The position numbers and the translations under genes were made by a program. Of a stretch of 54,263 bases of DNA, positions 8,422-17,958 are shown in pieces. The DNA comes from an uncultured Endomicrobiia bacterium. Its GTDB lineage: Bacteria; Elusimicrobiota; Endomicrobiia; DTEH01. Every line of letters begins with the position of its first letter. Position 1 is the first letter of the stretch. The notes under the pieces were generated by a model. That model had not been told where the DNA came from, did no database searches, and saw only the letters and a program-made list of their open reading frames with translations. The stretch spans positions 1-54,263 of the forward strand of contig CALFVX010000002.1 in assembly GCA_937928765.1 (NCBI GenBank). Direction: 5' to 3'.

Positions 8422-9696
8422 ATGAAATTTAAAAATTTTGTTATTTTTTGTATTCTTATATTTTTATTTTCCTGCAGTAGTAAAAAATCTAAACAAGAGA
8501 TTGTAATCTGGCATTGGATGACAGATAGAGAAGAAGTTTTTAATAAACTTGCACAAAAATATTCAGAATCTAAAGTAGTAACTGTAAAGTTTGAAACATA
8601 TGCTCCGTCTGATGTTTACAGAGAAAAAGTTCGTGCTGCTGCTCAAGGTGGATTATTACCAGATATTTATTCGCCTTTAGGTGACCAAAGAGAACTTGCA
8701 AGTTTTATCAAAGCAGGATATATAGAAGATTTAACTGAATATATGAACACAGGATGGAAAGATTGGTTTTTTGAAGCGGTTCTACAACAAAATACTTATA
8801 AAGAAAATAATGAATGGAATCTGAAAGCTGGTATATACGGTGTTCCAATAGATGTTGTAAGTATACAGATATTTTATAATAAAAAAATTTTTGAAAAATT
8901 AAATCTTTCTGTTCCAAAAACTTTTGATGAATTTATTAATGTTTGCAGGAAACTAAGAGAAAGTAATATCCAACCTTTTGTATCTGGTTTTGGTGAAGAG
9001 TGGCTTATTGATGTTTTCTCAAAATCTTTTGAATATCAAATTCTTGGTGAAGAAGGAATGATAAAGACTATTAAAGGTGAGATAAAATATACAGATCCTC
9101 GTTGGATACAAGTTTTTGAACTTTTTGAAAAAATGCGTGACGAAAAAATTTTTGCTGAAGGAATTATTACTATGATAAACAAAGATGCAGAACGTGTTTT
9201 TGCTACTGAAAAAGCTGCAATGGCACTTAACGGTTCCTGGGGAATAAATGTGTATTCAGGTATGAATCCTGATTTAAAATATGATGTTTTTATGCCACCA
9301 AAAATTGCTAATGCTAAATATCCGCTAAGAATTTGGGTAAGTAGTTCATTTTTAAATGTTAACCCTAAATCTAAATTTAAACAACAAGCAGTTGAATTTT
9401 TAAAATGGCTTACTGAAGAACAACAACAAATTATATTGTCAAAAGAAACAAAAAATATTCCTTCCAACAAAAATGTTTCTTCAGAGATAGAATCCGATGT
9501 ATTAAAAAATTTTGCTTCTAATATTGACAAATCATTTCCAACATTGCCAGTGGTTGAAAATTGGAAAGTTATAGGGACAAAATGTAGGGGAATCCAAAGT
9601 ATAATAATTGGACAAAAAACTGCAAAACAACTTGCATTAGAATTACAAAAAGAAAAAGAAAAAGTTATCTCTGAAATTAAATTAGGTAGTAATTGA
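8422..9696 (+). CDS. ABC sugar transporter substrate-binding lipoprotein
   Basis: A 424-residue family 1 solute-binding protein. A signal peptide ends in the lipobox FLFSC with lipidated Cys18. The mature part begins EIVIWHWMTDREEVFNKLAQ, as in sugar-binding components. Later segments PQDG-free but typical are YGVPIDVVSIQIFYNKKIFE and EKAAMALNGSWGINVY. It would capture oligosaccharides in the periplasm for the two permeases that follow. The ribosome site AGGAGG is well placed at 8411-8416. Confidence 0.92.
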   Translation: MKFKNFVIFCILIFLFSCSSKKSKQEIVIWHWMTDREEVFNKLAQKYSESKVVTVKFETYAPSDVYREKVRAAAQGGLLPDIYSPLGDQRELASFIKAGYIEDLTEYMNTGWKDWFFEAVLQQNTYKENNEWNLKAGIYGVPIDVVSIQIFYNKKIFEKLNLSVPKTFDEFINVCRKLRESNIQPFVSGFGEEWLIDVFSKSFEYQILGEEGMIKTIKGEIKYTDPRWIQVFELFEKMRDEKIFAEGIITMINKDAERVFATEKAAMALNGSWGINVYSGMNPDLKYDVFMPPKIANAKYPLRIWVSSSFLNVNPKSKFKQQAVEFLKWLTEEQQQIILSKETKNIPSNKNVSSEIESDVLKNFASNIDKSFPTLPVVENWKVIGTKCRGIQSIIIGQKTAKQLALELQKEKEKVISEIKLGSN

Positions 9697-9706
9697 TTGT
9701 TAATTA

Positions 9707-10582
9707 ATGAAAAAAGATTATCATATAAGTAATGCATTATTTGTCTTACCTGCAGTATTAATGTTTGCTATATTTACTATTTACCCGTTTGTAAAAACAT
9801 TTCAACTTAGCGTTTATGAGTGGGATGGTATCTCACCTAATATGAAATTTGTTGGATTTAAAAATTACATAGATATTATCTTAGCTGACAAAATTTTTTG
9901 GAAATCAATGACAAATGCTGGAGTTATTACTTTATTGGCCTTAACTTTTCAAAATTTGTTAGCATTAATTTTAGCAGTAATAATAGATAGAGGAATAAAG
10001 TTTGAAAAATTTTTTAGAACAGTATATTTCATACCTCCAATACTTTCAGGAGTTGTTGTAGGTTTGGTATGGAAATGGATCTATGACGGTAATTATGGTA
10101 TATTAAATACTATTTTATCATACATTGGTTTAGAAAAATGTGCAACTTCTTGGCTTTCAAATCCCAAAACTGCTTTATTAAGTGTTGCAATTGTGCATAT
10201 GTGGAAAGGTTTTGGTTGGGGATTTATTATACTTCTTTCAGGATTGCAAACTATACCAAGAGAACTTTATGAAGCTTCTTCAATTGATGGTGCTGACAGT
10301 TTTAAACAATTTTATTATGTTACAGTACCGTTGATGATACCAATATTTTTTATTGTTTCTATTTTAACAATTTTAGGCACAATGCAGATTTTTGATTTAA
10401 TTTATTCTATGACAAGAGGTGGTCCTGCTGGAGCTACTGAAGTTCCCATCAGTTATATTTATAGATATATGTCAAATAACGAACTTGGTTATGCAACTGC
10501 TATGGCAGTAATTTTTGGTATTGTATTATTTTTGTTATCTATATTACAGATAAAAATTTCAAGAAAACTTAAAAAAGTATAA
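9707..10582 (+). CDS. ABC sugar transporter permease (MalF/UgpA type)
   Basis: A 291-residue inner-membrane permease with about six transmembrane spans. The EAA loop, EASSIDGADSFKQFYYVTVP, contacts the ATPase. The N-terminal ALFVLPAVLMFAIFTIYPFV helix and YRYMSNNELGYATAMAV near the end are typical of carbohydrate uptake (CUT1) permeases. It begins ten bases after the binding-protein gene and five bases before the second permease, so the three form one transcription unit. Confidence 0.93.
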   Translation: MKKDYHISNALFVLPAVLMFAIFTIYPFVKTFQLSVYEWDGISPNMKFVGFKNYIDIILADKIFWKSMTNAGVITLLALTFQNLLALILAVIIDRGIKFEKFFRTVYFIPPILSGVVVGLVWKWIYDGNYGILNTILSYIGLEKCATSWLSNPKTALLSVAIVHMWKGFGWGFIILLSGLQTIPRELYEASSIDGADSFKQFYYVTVPLMIPIFFIVSILTILGTMQIFDLIYSMTRGGPAGATEVPISYIYRYMSNNELGYATAMAVIFGIVLFLLSILQIKISRKLKKV

Positions 10583-10587
10583 TTTTT

Positions 10588-11418
10588 ATGAGTTCTAAAG
10601 TAGAAGAAGCGAAATTATCATCATATTTAATACTTTTAGCAATAGCTATAATATGTTTATTTCCATTGTTATGGATGTTATCCTCATCTTTAAAATCTCA
10701 GGCAGAAATTTTTACAAATATGTCTTTGATACCAAAACGAATTTTTTTTAAAAACTATTCTGATGCATGGGTGAAAGGTAAGTTTGCAATTTATTTTTTG
10801 AATAGTTTAATTTATACTTTTTGTGGAGTTTTAGGTATTTTAACAATAGGTTCATTATGTGCATATGGTCTTGCTAGATTAAAAATTCCGTTTAAAGATA
10901 TTATTTTTCTTATTCTAATTATTCCTTTGATTGTTCCTTTACCTGGGACATTTGTACCTTTGTATGTATTACTTAAACGTCTTGGGTTGTTAGATACTAG
11001 GATAGGATTGATTTTATGTTATATAAATGGTGGTTTAGCATTTGGAATTTTTCTTTTGAAAAGCTTCTTTGAAGAAATACCTAAAGAATTAGAAGAAGCA
11101 GCTATAATTGACGGTGCTACAAAATGGCAGATTTATTTCAGAATTATGCTACCTTTAGTAAAACCCGCTTTGGCAACACTTGCTATTTTTAACACTGTTG
11201 CTATATGGAACGAATTTTTGCTTGCTTTGATTATTTTGCAAAATCCTTTAAAAATGCCTATACAAAGAGGGCTTATGGTTTTTCAAGGGACACATATTAC
11301 TGAATATGGTCAGTTGATGGCTGGATTGTCAATTGCAACATTACCTGTTTTAATAATTTATCTGTTAATGCAAAAATATATAATAAAAGGTATTACAGCA
11401 GGTGCATTGAAAGGATGA
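10588..11418 (+). CDS. ABC sugar transporter permease (MalG/UgpE type)
   Basis: A 276-residue CUT1 permease. It has about six membrane spans, the EAA loop EEAAIIDGATKWQIYFRIML and the usual C-terminal QKYIIKGITAGALKG. It pairs with the preceding permease. No ATP-binding subunit gene lies in the window, so the importer must use a shared ATPase (MsmK/MalK-like) encoded elsewhere, as in many CUT1 systems. Confidence 0.93.
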   Translation: MSSKVEEAKLSSYLILLAIAIICLFPLLWMLSSSLKSQAEIFTNMSLIPKRIFFKNYSDAWVKGKFAIYFLNSLIYTFCGVLGILTIGSLCAYGLARLKIPFKDIIFLILIIPLIVPLPGTFVPLYVLLKRLGLLDTRIGLILCYINGGLAFGIFLLKSFFEEIPKELEEAAIIDGATKWQIYFRIMLPLVKPALATLAIFNTVAIWNEFLLALIILQNPLKMPIQRGLMVFQGTHITEYGQLMAGLSIATLPVLIIYLLMQKYIIKGITAGALKG

Positions 11419-11678
11419 TAGTTTAGAAAATACTCAATATGTGGCAAGAAATAATTAGGGATACCTTTTTAGATATTCCATTTTTAAATATCAGTTTCAA
11501 TGTATAGCATTTAACAAGCGGATTTCTTATATTTAAAGATGAAAAAAAGAGTTTGTTTAAATAATTTAACCTCTATCTTTCTTTAATAAGATTTGATTTT
11601 AAAAGTGTTAATTATTTTTGATATAAGTGATTTAGTAAAAAAATTAACAAAACTAAAAAAGAAGGGAGACAAAATAAA
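11419..11678. other. intergenic region with two overlapping hairpins
   Basis: This 260-base gap has no gene. Near its start GGGATA (11458-11463) can pair with TATTCC (11474-11479), followed by a short T tract; this may end the ABC transporter transcript. GATATT (11472-11477) can instead pair with AATATC (11487-11492), and the two hairpins exclude each other. No convincing promoter was found for the next gene, although TTGATA is present near 11619. A good AAGGGAGA ribosome site precedes 11679. Confidence 0.3.
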
Positions 11679-13619
11679 ATGATACAAAAATACAGAAAAG
11701 TTCTTTCTAAAACAATACTTATAATAATAACATTCTGTTCTTTTGTTTTAAGTTTTCAACTTTATGACTATGGAACAGAAGAAATAGTTGATTATGCAAA
11801 GTATGGACAATTCGTTTCTACAGGGACGAGATATTTTAAATATATCATAACAGACAAAAAAGGTTTAGCAAAAGCTGTTGGTGAAGGAATTTTTCCCAAC
11901 GAATCTGTATACGAAGATCCACAATATTTAGAATTGAAAAATTCTGGTCAATTAGAAGGATCTCATTGGAATTTTGTAAGTCAAGATGTAAACTCTTTAG
12001 AAGAACATAAAAGAAATTTTTATAAATGGGCAACTGTGCAAGAAGACCCGGGAGTGAAACTTTTTTATACTGCTTTATCTTTGGAAAAAGCTGCACTTAA
12101 GAAAGATCCTGTTGATTACAAATTATTAAAACATGCGATAAAAGTCTATTATGCTATAGTTATACACTCACCTAGATCTATTGGATATACATATTGGAAT
12201 ACACCATGGTATGTAGCACCTGTTGCAATTGATAAAATCAAATGGTTATGTAGAAAATTTCCCGAGTTAAAGTTAGATTTAGTTGATGCATATGTTATAA
12301 TAGAGAATGGTTATAATGATAAAACAACAGATGATATTTTTATTGTTTCTCACGGTAGATTTGTTAATACTTCACCAAAATTTAAAGTTGAAGTTGATAA
12401 ATCCAAAGTTAAAAAAACTCTTGGAGATAAAAATTTAGTACAACTTATACAGTATGAAAATGACCAATGGCAACTTTTTTATAAAGGAAATCCAATGTTA
12501 GTTAAAGCAGTTGCATATTCTCCTGCACCAGTTGGAACATCTCCAGATACTGGTAGTTGGAACCCGCATCGTGACTGGTTATTTATGGATAAAAACAATG
12601 ATGGCATTTTAGATGTTTTACAAATTTGGGTTGATAAAAATAGAAATAATAAAATGGATAAAGATGAAATTATTCAAGAAGAGTTTGAATTAATGAAAGA
12701 AATGGGAGTAAATGCAATAAGGTTGTATCACCATGGACATAATAAAAAATTGTTAAGAGAAATTTACGAAAAGTATGATATAAAATTTTTAATGGGCGAT
12801 TTTTTAGGTATGTATGCTATAGGTTCGGGTGCTGGTTGGTATGAAGGAACCGATTATACAAATCCTATACATCAGCAGAATATGATGATTTCAGTTAGAG
12901 ATATGGTTTTAGAATATAAGGACGAGCCATATGTTATAATGTGGATTTTAGGAAATGAAAACAACTACGGTGTCGTTGGAGATGAAAATTTTACTGGTAT
13001 GGGATGTCGTGCTAAATCTCAACCTGATGCATATTATTATTTTGTTAACGAGGTTGCAAAATATATAAAATCATTAGATCCTTATAAAAGGCCTGTTGCA
13101 ATTTGTAATGGCGATCTGTTATATTTAGACTATATTGCAAAATATTGTAGTGATGTAGATGTTATTGGAGTTAATGCTTACAGAGGAGCTTATGGTTTTG
13201 GGTTTAGTTTTTGGAATAATATAAAAAGGTTGACAGACAAACCTGTATTAATTACAGAATATGGATGTCCTGCATATGCAAAAGGTGTTTCTGAAAAAGA
13301 GGCAGAAAAGTTGCAAAAAGAATATTTAAAAGGTAACTGGGAAGATATTTATTATAATAGTTGTGGTTATGGTTTAGGAAATGCAATTGGCGGTGTTTCT
13401 TTTGAATGGGTAGATGAATGGTGGAAAGCAGGAACCCCACCAAAGTTTGATCCTTTTTTACAAGAAAAAATTGGACAATTTGCAGGTCCTTTTCCTGACG
13501 GTTGGTTTTATGAAGAATTTTTAGGTATTTGTTCACAAGGTAACGGTAAAAATTCGCCTTTTATGAGACAATTAAGAGAATCATTTTTTATGTATAAAGA
13601 ATTGTGGAAGAAAATGTAA
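11679..13619 (+). CDS. secreted GH2/clan A-like glycosidase
   Basis: A 646-residue exported protein; the first 25 residues form a signal peptide. The N-terminal half (about 26-265) is a helical region I do not recognise. The C-terminal half is a TIM barrel beginning YKGNPMLVKAVAYSPAPVG, with acid/base Glu427 in WILGNENN and nucleophile Glu527 in LITEYG, the clan GH-A layout. A calcium-loop-like insert with D-K-N-N-D-G-I-L-D and D-K-N-R-N-N-K-M-D lies near residues 304-330. The barrel resembles the enzyme at 18900, including GGVSFEWVDEWWK. Likely substrate is a beta-glucan, judged from neighbours only. Confidence 0.7.
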   Translation: MIQKYRKVLSKTILIIITFCSFVLSFQLYDYGTEEIVDYAKYGQFVSTGTRYFKYIITDKKGLAKAVGEGIFPNESVYEDPQYLELKNSGQLEGSHWNFVSQDVNSLEEHKRNFYKWATVQEDPGVKLFYTALSLEKAALKKDPVDYKLLKHAIKVYYAIVIHSPRSIGYTYWNTPWYVAPVAIDKIKWLCRKFPELKLDLVDAYVIIENGYNDKTTDDIFIVSHGRFVNTSPKFKVEVDKSKVKKTLGDKNLVQLIQYENDQWQLFYKGNPMLVKAVAYSPAPVGTSPDTGSWNPHRDWLFMDKNNDGILDVLQIWVDKNRNNKMDKDEIIQEEFELMKEMGVNAIRLYHHGHNKKLLREIYEKYDIKFLMGDFLGMYAIGSGAGWYEGTDYTNPIHQQNMMISVRDMVLEYKDEPYVIMWILGNENNYGVVGDENFTGMGCRAKSQPDAYYYFVNEVAKYIKSLDPYKRPVAICNGDLLYLDYIAKYCSDVDVIGVNAYRGAYGFGFSFWNNIKRLTDKPVLITEYGCPAYAKGVSEKEAEKLQKEYLKGNWEDIYYNSCGYGLGNAIGGVSFEWVDEWWKAGTPPKFDPFLQEKIGQFAGPFPDGWFYEEFLGICSQGNGKNSPFMRQLRESFFMYKELWKKM

Positions 13620-13638
13620 TTTTTATTTTAAAAAATAG

Positions 13639-14805
13639 ATGTTTTATATAAGTGATAGTAAAATTTTTAATTCTGAAAATAAAAAAATAGTTTTAAATGG
13701 AGTAAATCTTGGTGGGTGGTTATTGTGGGAAGGATGGATTCTTGCAGGAAGAAATATCTCAGAAACAGAATTTAAAAAAAAATTTAAAAAAGTTAATGGA
13801 GAAAATGAACTAAAAGAGTTTGAAGAAAAATTTTATAATACTTTTATTACAGAAAAAGATATAAAGTTTATAAAAACAACTCTGAAATTAAACTGTGTTC
13901 GTTTACCTTTGCATTACAAAATTATAGAAAAAAATTTTGACATCTTAAAAAAATTTGTTTTTTGGTGTAATAAATATAAACTTTATTATATCTTAGATCT
14001 CCATGCACTACCTGGATGTCAAAATTTTGATTGGCACAGCGATTCTAATGGTGAATCAATTTTCTTTAAAGAAAAAAAATTTCAGCATAAATATTTTTCT
14101 ATTCTTGAAAAACTTTCATCTGAATTTAAAAATGAAAAATATCTTGTCGGATATGATATAATGAACGAACCTGTAACAAAAAATATATCTTCACTTAAGA
14201 AAGTTTATAGCCAAGCAATTAATATAATAAGAAACAATAATGATAACCATATAATTTTTGTTGAAGGCAATTTTTGGGCTACAGAAATAAAACCATTTCT
14301 TGAATTTTTAAAGTTTGAAAATATATGTATTAGTATCCACTATTACTATCCAGTAGAGTTTACTTTTAATTTTAATAAAAGTTCAAAATACCCAGATAAA
14401 AATATAAGTTATAGTATAATCTATAAACAATTAAAAAAATACTATGATTTAGTAAAAGATAATCCAATTTTTGTTGGCGAGTTTGGGATAAATCTTCGTT
14501 GTAAAAATAGTTGTTTTGGAGAATTAGAATACTTAGAAGATTTAGTAAGAATATTTAACAAATTTGGTTTTCATAGGTGTTATTGGACATATAAAACAGT
14601 TTCAAACAATGTTTTTCCTACAGGAATATTAGTTTATAATAAAACAGCTGATTTTGTTTCACAACATGAAAAATTATTTGGTTGGGAGAAATATATTTAT
14701 AATTGGGGAAAAATGAAAAAAAGTATTATATCTGTTTGGGAAACAAAAAATTATGTTTTAAACAAAGATATAATTAAAATTATAAATTTCAAAGCTAAAG
14801 ATTAA
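13639..14805 (+). CDS. GH5-like glucosidase, probable exo-beta-1,3-glucanase type
   Basis: A 388-residue protein with no signal peptide, so probably cytoplasmic. GVNLGGWLLWEGWI near residue 21 is the mark of exo-beta-1,3-glucanase-like GH5 proteins. Then come DLHALPGCQNFDWH, acid/base Glu177 in DIMNEPV and nucleophile Glu281 in FVGEFGI. It would trim short oligosaccharides brought in by the ABC importer, in parallel with the phosphorylase at 5161. It starts 19 bases after the upstream glycosidase gene. Confidence 0.78.
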   Translation: MFYISDSKIFNSENKKIVLNGVNLGGWLLWEGWILAGRNISETEFKKKFKKVNGENELKEFEEKFYNTFITEKDIKFIKTTLKLNCVRLPLHYKIIEKNFDILKKFVFWCNKYKLYYILDLHALPGCQNFDWHSDSNGESIFFKEKKFQHKYFSILEKLSSEFKNEKYLVGYDIMNEPVTKNISSLKKVYSQAINIIRNNNDNHIIFVEGNFWATEIKPFLEFLKFENICISIHYYYPVEFTFNFNKSSKYPDKNISYSIIYKQLKKYYDLVKDNPIFVGEFGINLRCKNSCFGELEYLEDLVRIFNKFGFHRCYWTYKTVSNNVFPTGILVYNKTADFVSQHEKLFGWEKYIYNWGKMKKSIISVWETKNYVLNKDIIKIINFKAKD

Positions 14806-14904
14806 GTTTAGTGTATCTTATAAATACTTCAATTTTTTTATCTTTGATAGATAGAAAAGTTTATAAATATTTGACATAGATAAAATTAATAGGAGGGTTT
14901 AAAA

Positions 14905-15357
14905 ATGAAAAAAATAATTATTAAAATATTAATCTTAACAATTATATTTAACTATTTTTTATCTTCATCAGAGTTAAGTTTAAATTTTAAACAACACAAT
15001 GGTGTCTCTGCATCAGTTAGATCTTTAATTTTACCTGGTTGGGGACAATATTATAATGAACAGAATAAAAAAGCATATATTATGTTTATAACAACTTTTC
15101 TATCAGCAGGTATATCGTATTATTTTTATAATAAGTCAGATGAGACATACAAAAAATATGAAGAAAGAGGTTTAATAAATGATTCGTTATATTCAGATTA
15201 CGAGGTACAAATTACAGCTGCAAATGTATTTTTGGTTTTAGCAATACTAAGTTGGGGATACAATGTAGTTGATGCTTATATATACGGAGAAAGATATAAG
15301 AAAATGTACGGATTAAAATTTAAAAATAACAATTTAATTTTTGTGTACAAATTTTAG
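14905..15357 (+). CDS. small membrane protein, DUF5683-like
   Basis: A 150-residue protein with an N-terminal signal or membrane segment (about 4-21). The motif SLILPGWGQYYNEQNKKAY (about 41-59) is typical of DUF5683-like membrane proteins found beside outer-membrane proteins. Two further hydrophobic segments follow (about 58-77 and 107-127). The function is unknown. A strong ribosome site AGGAGGG lies eight bases before the ATG. It leads a run of closely spaced genes that continues to 20264. Confidence 0.6.
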   Translation: MKKIIIKILILTIIFNYFLSSSELSLNFKQHNGVSASVRSLILPGWGQYYNEQNKKAYIMFITTFLSAGISYYFYNKSDETYKKYEERGLINDSLYSDYEVQITAANVFLVLAILSWGYNVVDAYIYGERYKKMYGLKFKNNNLIFVYKF

Positions 15358-15388
15358 TTAAATCCACTAAGGAGGTTTTATAGATTTT

Positions 15389-17257
15389 ATGAAATATATA
15401 AAGTATGTTTTTATCATCGCTATTTTTTTATTTTCTAACTTATTATTTTCTGAGGGATATGCTAGTTTAGATTTATTGTTAAACTTTGAAAATATGACGA
15501 AAAAACTTTTAGATGGTTGGGAATATCAAAAAGTAGGCCCCAACGGAATAAACAAAATATACAACAAAAATCCTAATACAACTTCAAATTGGGAAAATTC
15601 TTCTGGATTTAAAATTTTTACAGATTTTAATTTCTCACCATCATACAATATTTTTGTAAAATCTAAGATTCTTTTTCTTCCACAATATGCAGACAGGTTT
15701 TACCAAACTGTAAATGATGAACACAGAATGTTTTTAGAAAAAAATCAAACAAAACTTACAAATTTAGAATTTAAATATGTGCACAATCTTGGATACTTAA
15801 GATATTTCAAAGCAGAAGGTCATTATCATTGGGGGTATGAAAACGATTTGTTTGGTCTTTTTAAAGAACAATTTGATATAGAAAAATACCTTCGTGTTTC
15901 AGGTAGAACAATTCCTGAAGGTAGTGAGTTAAATCTTGCTTATAGAGATAAAAAGCTGCATCTTTTTTTTGGACCTGAAATAATTTGGGGTTATCGTGAT
16001 GGAATTTATTTAAAAGCAGGATTTGATACTGACATATTAGAAAAAACTTTCACTCATACAATATTTTATACTTCAGATAAACCAGAATATATAACATTTG
16101 CAAATCCCAAAGAAACAGTACAAAATTTTGCTTATGTTTTGAAATTTAACACATATAAAAAAGATAATTTAGAAATTGGATTTTTATACAAACCTTTCAG
16201 ATTAAATAAAGAATATAAATATGTAAAAGAAGTTGAAGAAGCAGAAGGAACTTATGCTAGTAAATATCAAATCTTTGAAGATAAAACAAAAACACAAGAC
16301 GCTATCGGAACTTCTATACAATACACGATCTATTCATACAAAAAACTTCTTGAAGAAATAAGAATTAAATATTCTTATTTAGGAGCAGTTGCTGGAAACA
16401 AACAAGAAATTTCTTTTTCTGGATGGAAAAGAATAAATAAAAAAAATACTTTATCAGGAGGATTTGTTTACAGAAAACCAATTTATGGTCCGCTTCCTTT
16501 AATAAAAGACATAAGTGGAACAATAATTTTATCTCCAAGAGGACCTTTTGATCCGTTTTGGGTACATTGGGAAAACAGAGAAAATACAACCTTGTCTTTA
16601 ACTTACACTTATGATCCTACTGCGCCATCTTGGTTTTACAAATATCAACCAGATATTTTAGATTACTGGAACTTAAATCCTAACGAAGATGCAAACTTTG
16701 CTTTTGCAGTTCAAGCAAAGGTTATGAATTATCCTACAAATACTGATAGATTATACTACTGGGATGAAAATGGTAAAATTGTATGGGAATCAAACAATGC
16801 AACTGGTGCATGGGCTACAAAAAGTTTGTTAGGAGAGATAACTTTTTTAGGCAAAATAAAAATATTTCCTTTTAGGTTAACTTCTAAAATTTCGTTTGGC
16901 GATTCTTTAGCAAAAGGTAGTTATGCTTATACAGAAGAAAATTTAAAACCAATCACAAATTTTTATAAATTTTCAATCATAGCAGAAATTAGTCGTTGGT
17001 GGTTGATAGAAACAGATTTAGGTTTTAACATCTGGGGACCTGAAGAATGGTTTGAAACTTTTGGTGAAAGTTATGATAGATTATACAGAATTTCTTTAAC
17101 AAGAAAATTAAATATATTTGATAACAATTTTTATCTTACAGCAAGATATCTTGCTGTAAGAGATGTTGACAACAAGTATCTTTCTTATGAAATTGCTGAA
17201 TTTGACGAAATATATATTTCTTTATCTACAAAGTTTGCTTTGAAATTAAATTTTTAA
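15389..17257 (+). CDS. probable outer-membrane beta-barrel protein
   Basis: A 622-residue exported protein. A signal peptide ends near residue 22 (LLFSEG). The body is rich in alternating aromatic and polar stretches (for example RYFKAEGHYHWGYENDLFG) typical of membrane beta strands. The chain ends in phenylalanine (FALKLNF), the usual C-terminal signature for outer-membrane insertion. It may let oligosaccharides pass the outer membrane; this is inferred from neighbours, since no porin family is recognised. An AAGGAGG ribosome site precedes it. Confidence 0.65.
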   Translation: MKYIKYVFIIAIFLFSNLLFSEGYASLDLLLNFENMTKKLLDGWEYQKVGPNGINKIYNKNPNTTSNWENSSGFKIFTDFNFSPSYNIFVKSKILFLPQYADRFYQTVNDEHRMFLEKNQTKLTNLEFKYVHNLGYLRYFKAEGHYHWGYENDLFGLFKEQFDIEKYLRVSGRTIPEGSELNLAYRDKKLHLFFGPEIIWGYRDGIYLKAGFDTDILEKTFTHTIFYTSDKPEYITFANPKETVQNFAYVLKFNTYKKDNLEIGFLYKPFRLNKEYKYVKEVEEAEGTYASKYQIFEDKTKTQDAIGTSIQYTIYSYKKLLEEIRIKYSYLGAVAGNKQEISFSGWKRINKKNTLSGGFVYRKPIYGPLPLIKDISGTIILSPRGPFDPFWVHWENRENTTLSLTYTYDPTAPSWFYKYQPDILDYWNLNPNEDANFAFAVQAKVMNYPTNTDRLYYWDENGKIVWESNNATGAWATKSLLGEITFLGKIKIFPFRLTSKISFGDSLAKGSYAYTEENLKPITNFYKFSIIAEISRWWLIETDLGFNIWGPEEWFETFGESYDRLYRISLTRKLNIFDNNFYLTARYLAVRDVDNKYLSYEIAEFDEIYISLSTKFALKLNF

Positions 17258-17285
17258 GAAAATAATTTTTTGGAGGATTAGTTTT

Positions 17286-17933
17286 ATGAAAGAAATAAAA
17301 AATTTGTTTTTTTTAACAGTTATAATTTTTATTTTTAGTTGTTCAGAAAATCCTAATGATAGATTGTTATCACCACTTCAACAAATGAACATCTCAGCAA
17401 AAAATTTACAAGAGTTGGTTTTATATGATAACGAACTTAAATTTGGTGGTATAATGTTTTATGTTTCTGCAGATAACCAACAACTTGATTTTAACTACCC
17501 AGATACAAACGAAAACAAATCTATAAAATATACCTGGAATGGTAAAGAAGTATATAATTATGATACAAAACAATATCAAACTTCATGGTGTGGGTTTGGT
17601 ATAATAGTAGGCAAAGATTTTACACAGATAGATAAAAGTCATAATTTAGCAGCATATCAGTTCTCAAAATTAAAATTTAAACTTCGTGGTGGTTGGTTAG
17701 ATAATAATGTTAAATTCAAAGTTATAGGTGCAAAAAAAGCAACCGAATCAGATATCGATGTAAAAACAGTTTCTACTTTGCAACTTTATACTAGTTGGCG
17801 AGAATATGAGATTGATCTAACAAACAACCTTGATGACGTAAACATATACATTGGATTTGTATTTGAAAACACATCAACTTCGCAAAGTAAAGGTGGAGAA
17901 GTTTTTATTGACGATATAAAGTTTGTTAAATAA
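17286..17933 (+). CDS. lipoprotein with carbohydrate-binding-like domain
   Basis: A 215-residue lipoprotein: the signal ends in IFIFSC, lipidated Cys19. The mature part looks like a jelly-roll carbohydrate-binding fold. It has the LRGGWLDNNVKFKVIG strand, SWREYEIDL in the middle and GGEVFIDDIKFVK at the end, as in domains of glycan-binding proteins. GGAGGATTAG is the ribosome site. It belongs to the 14905-20264 gene run and may hold glycans at the cell surface. Confidence 0.62.
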   Translation: MKEIKNLFFLTVIIFIFSCSENPNDRLLSPLQQMNISAKNLQELVLYDNELKFGGIMFYVSADNQQLDFNYPDTNENKSIKYTWNGKEVYNYDTKQYQTSWCGFGIIVGKDFTQIDKSHNLAAYQFSKLKFKLRGGWLDNNVKFKVIGAKKATESDIDVKTVSTLQLYTSWREYEIDLTNNLDDVNIYIGFVFENTSTSQSKGGEVFIDDIKFVK

Positions 17934-17958
17934 TATTAAATGCTAAAAAGGAGGTTTT

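Noticed and set aside
9036-9737. A 233-residue open frame on the minus strand inside the sugar-binding lipoprotein gene
   Set aside because: It lies wholly over a well-supported gene and has low-complexity, shadow-type composition with no family features.
14871-14876. TTGACA upstream of 14905 as a -35 element
   Set aside because: The -10 position at 17 bases falls on the AGGAGGG ribosome site; no -10 is present.
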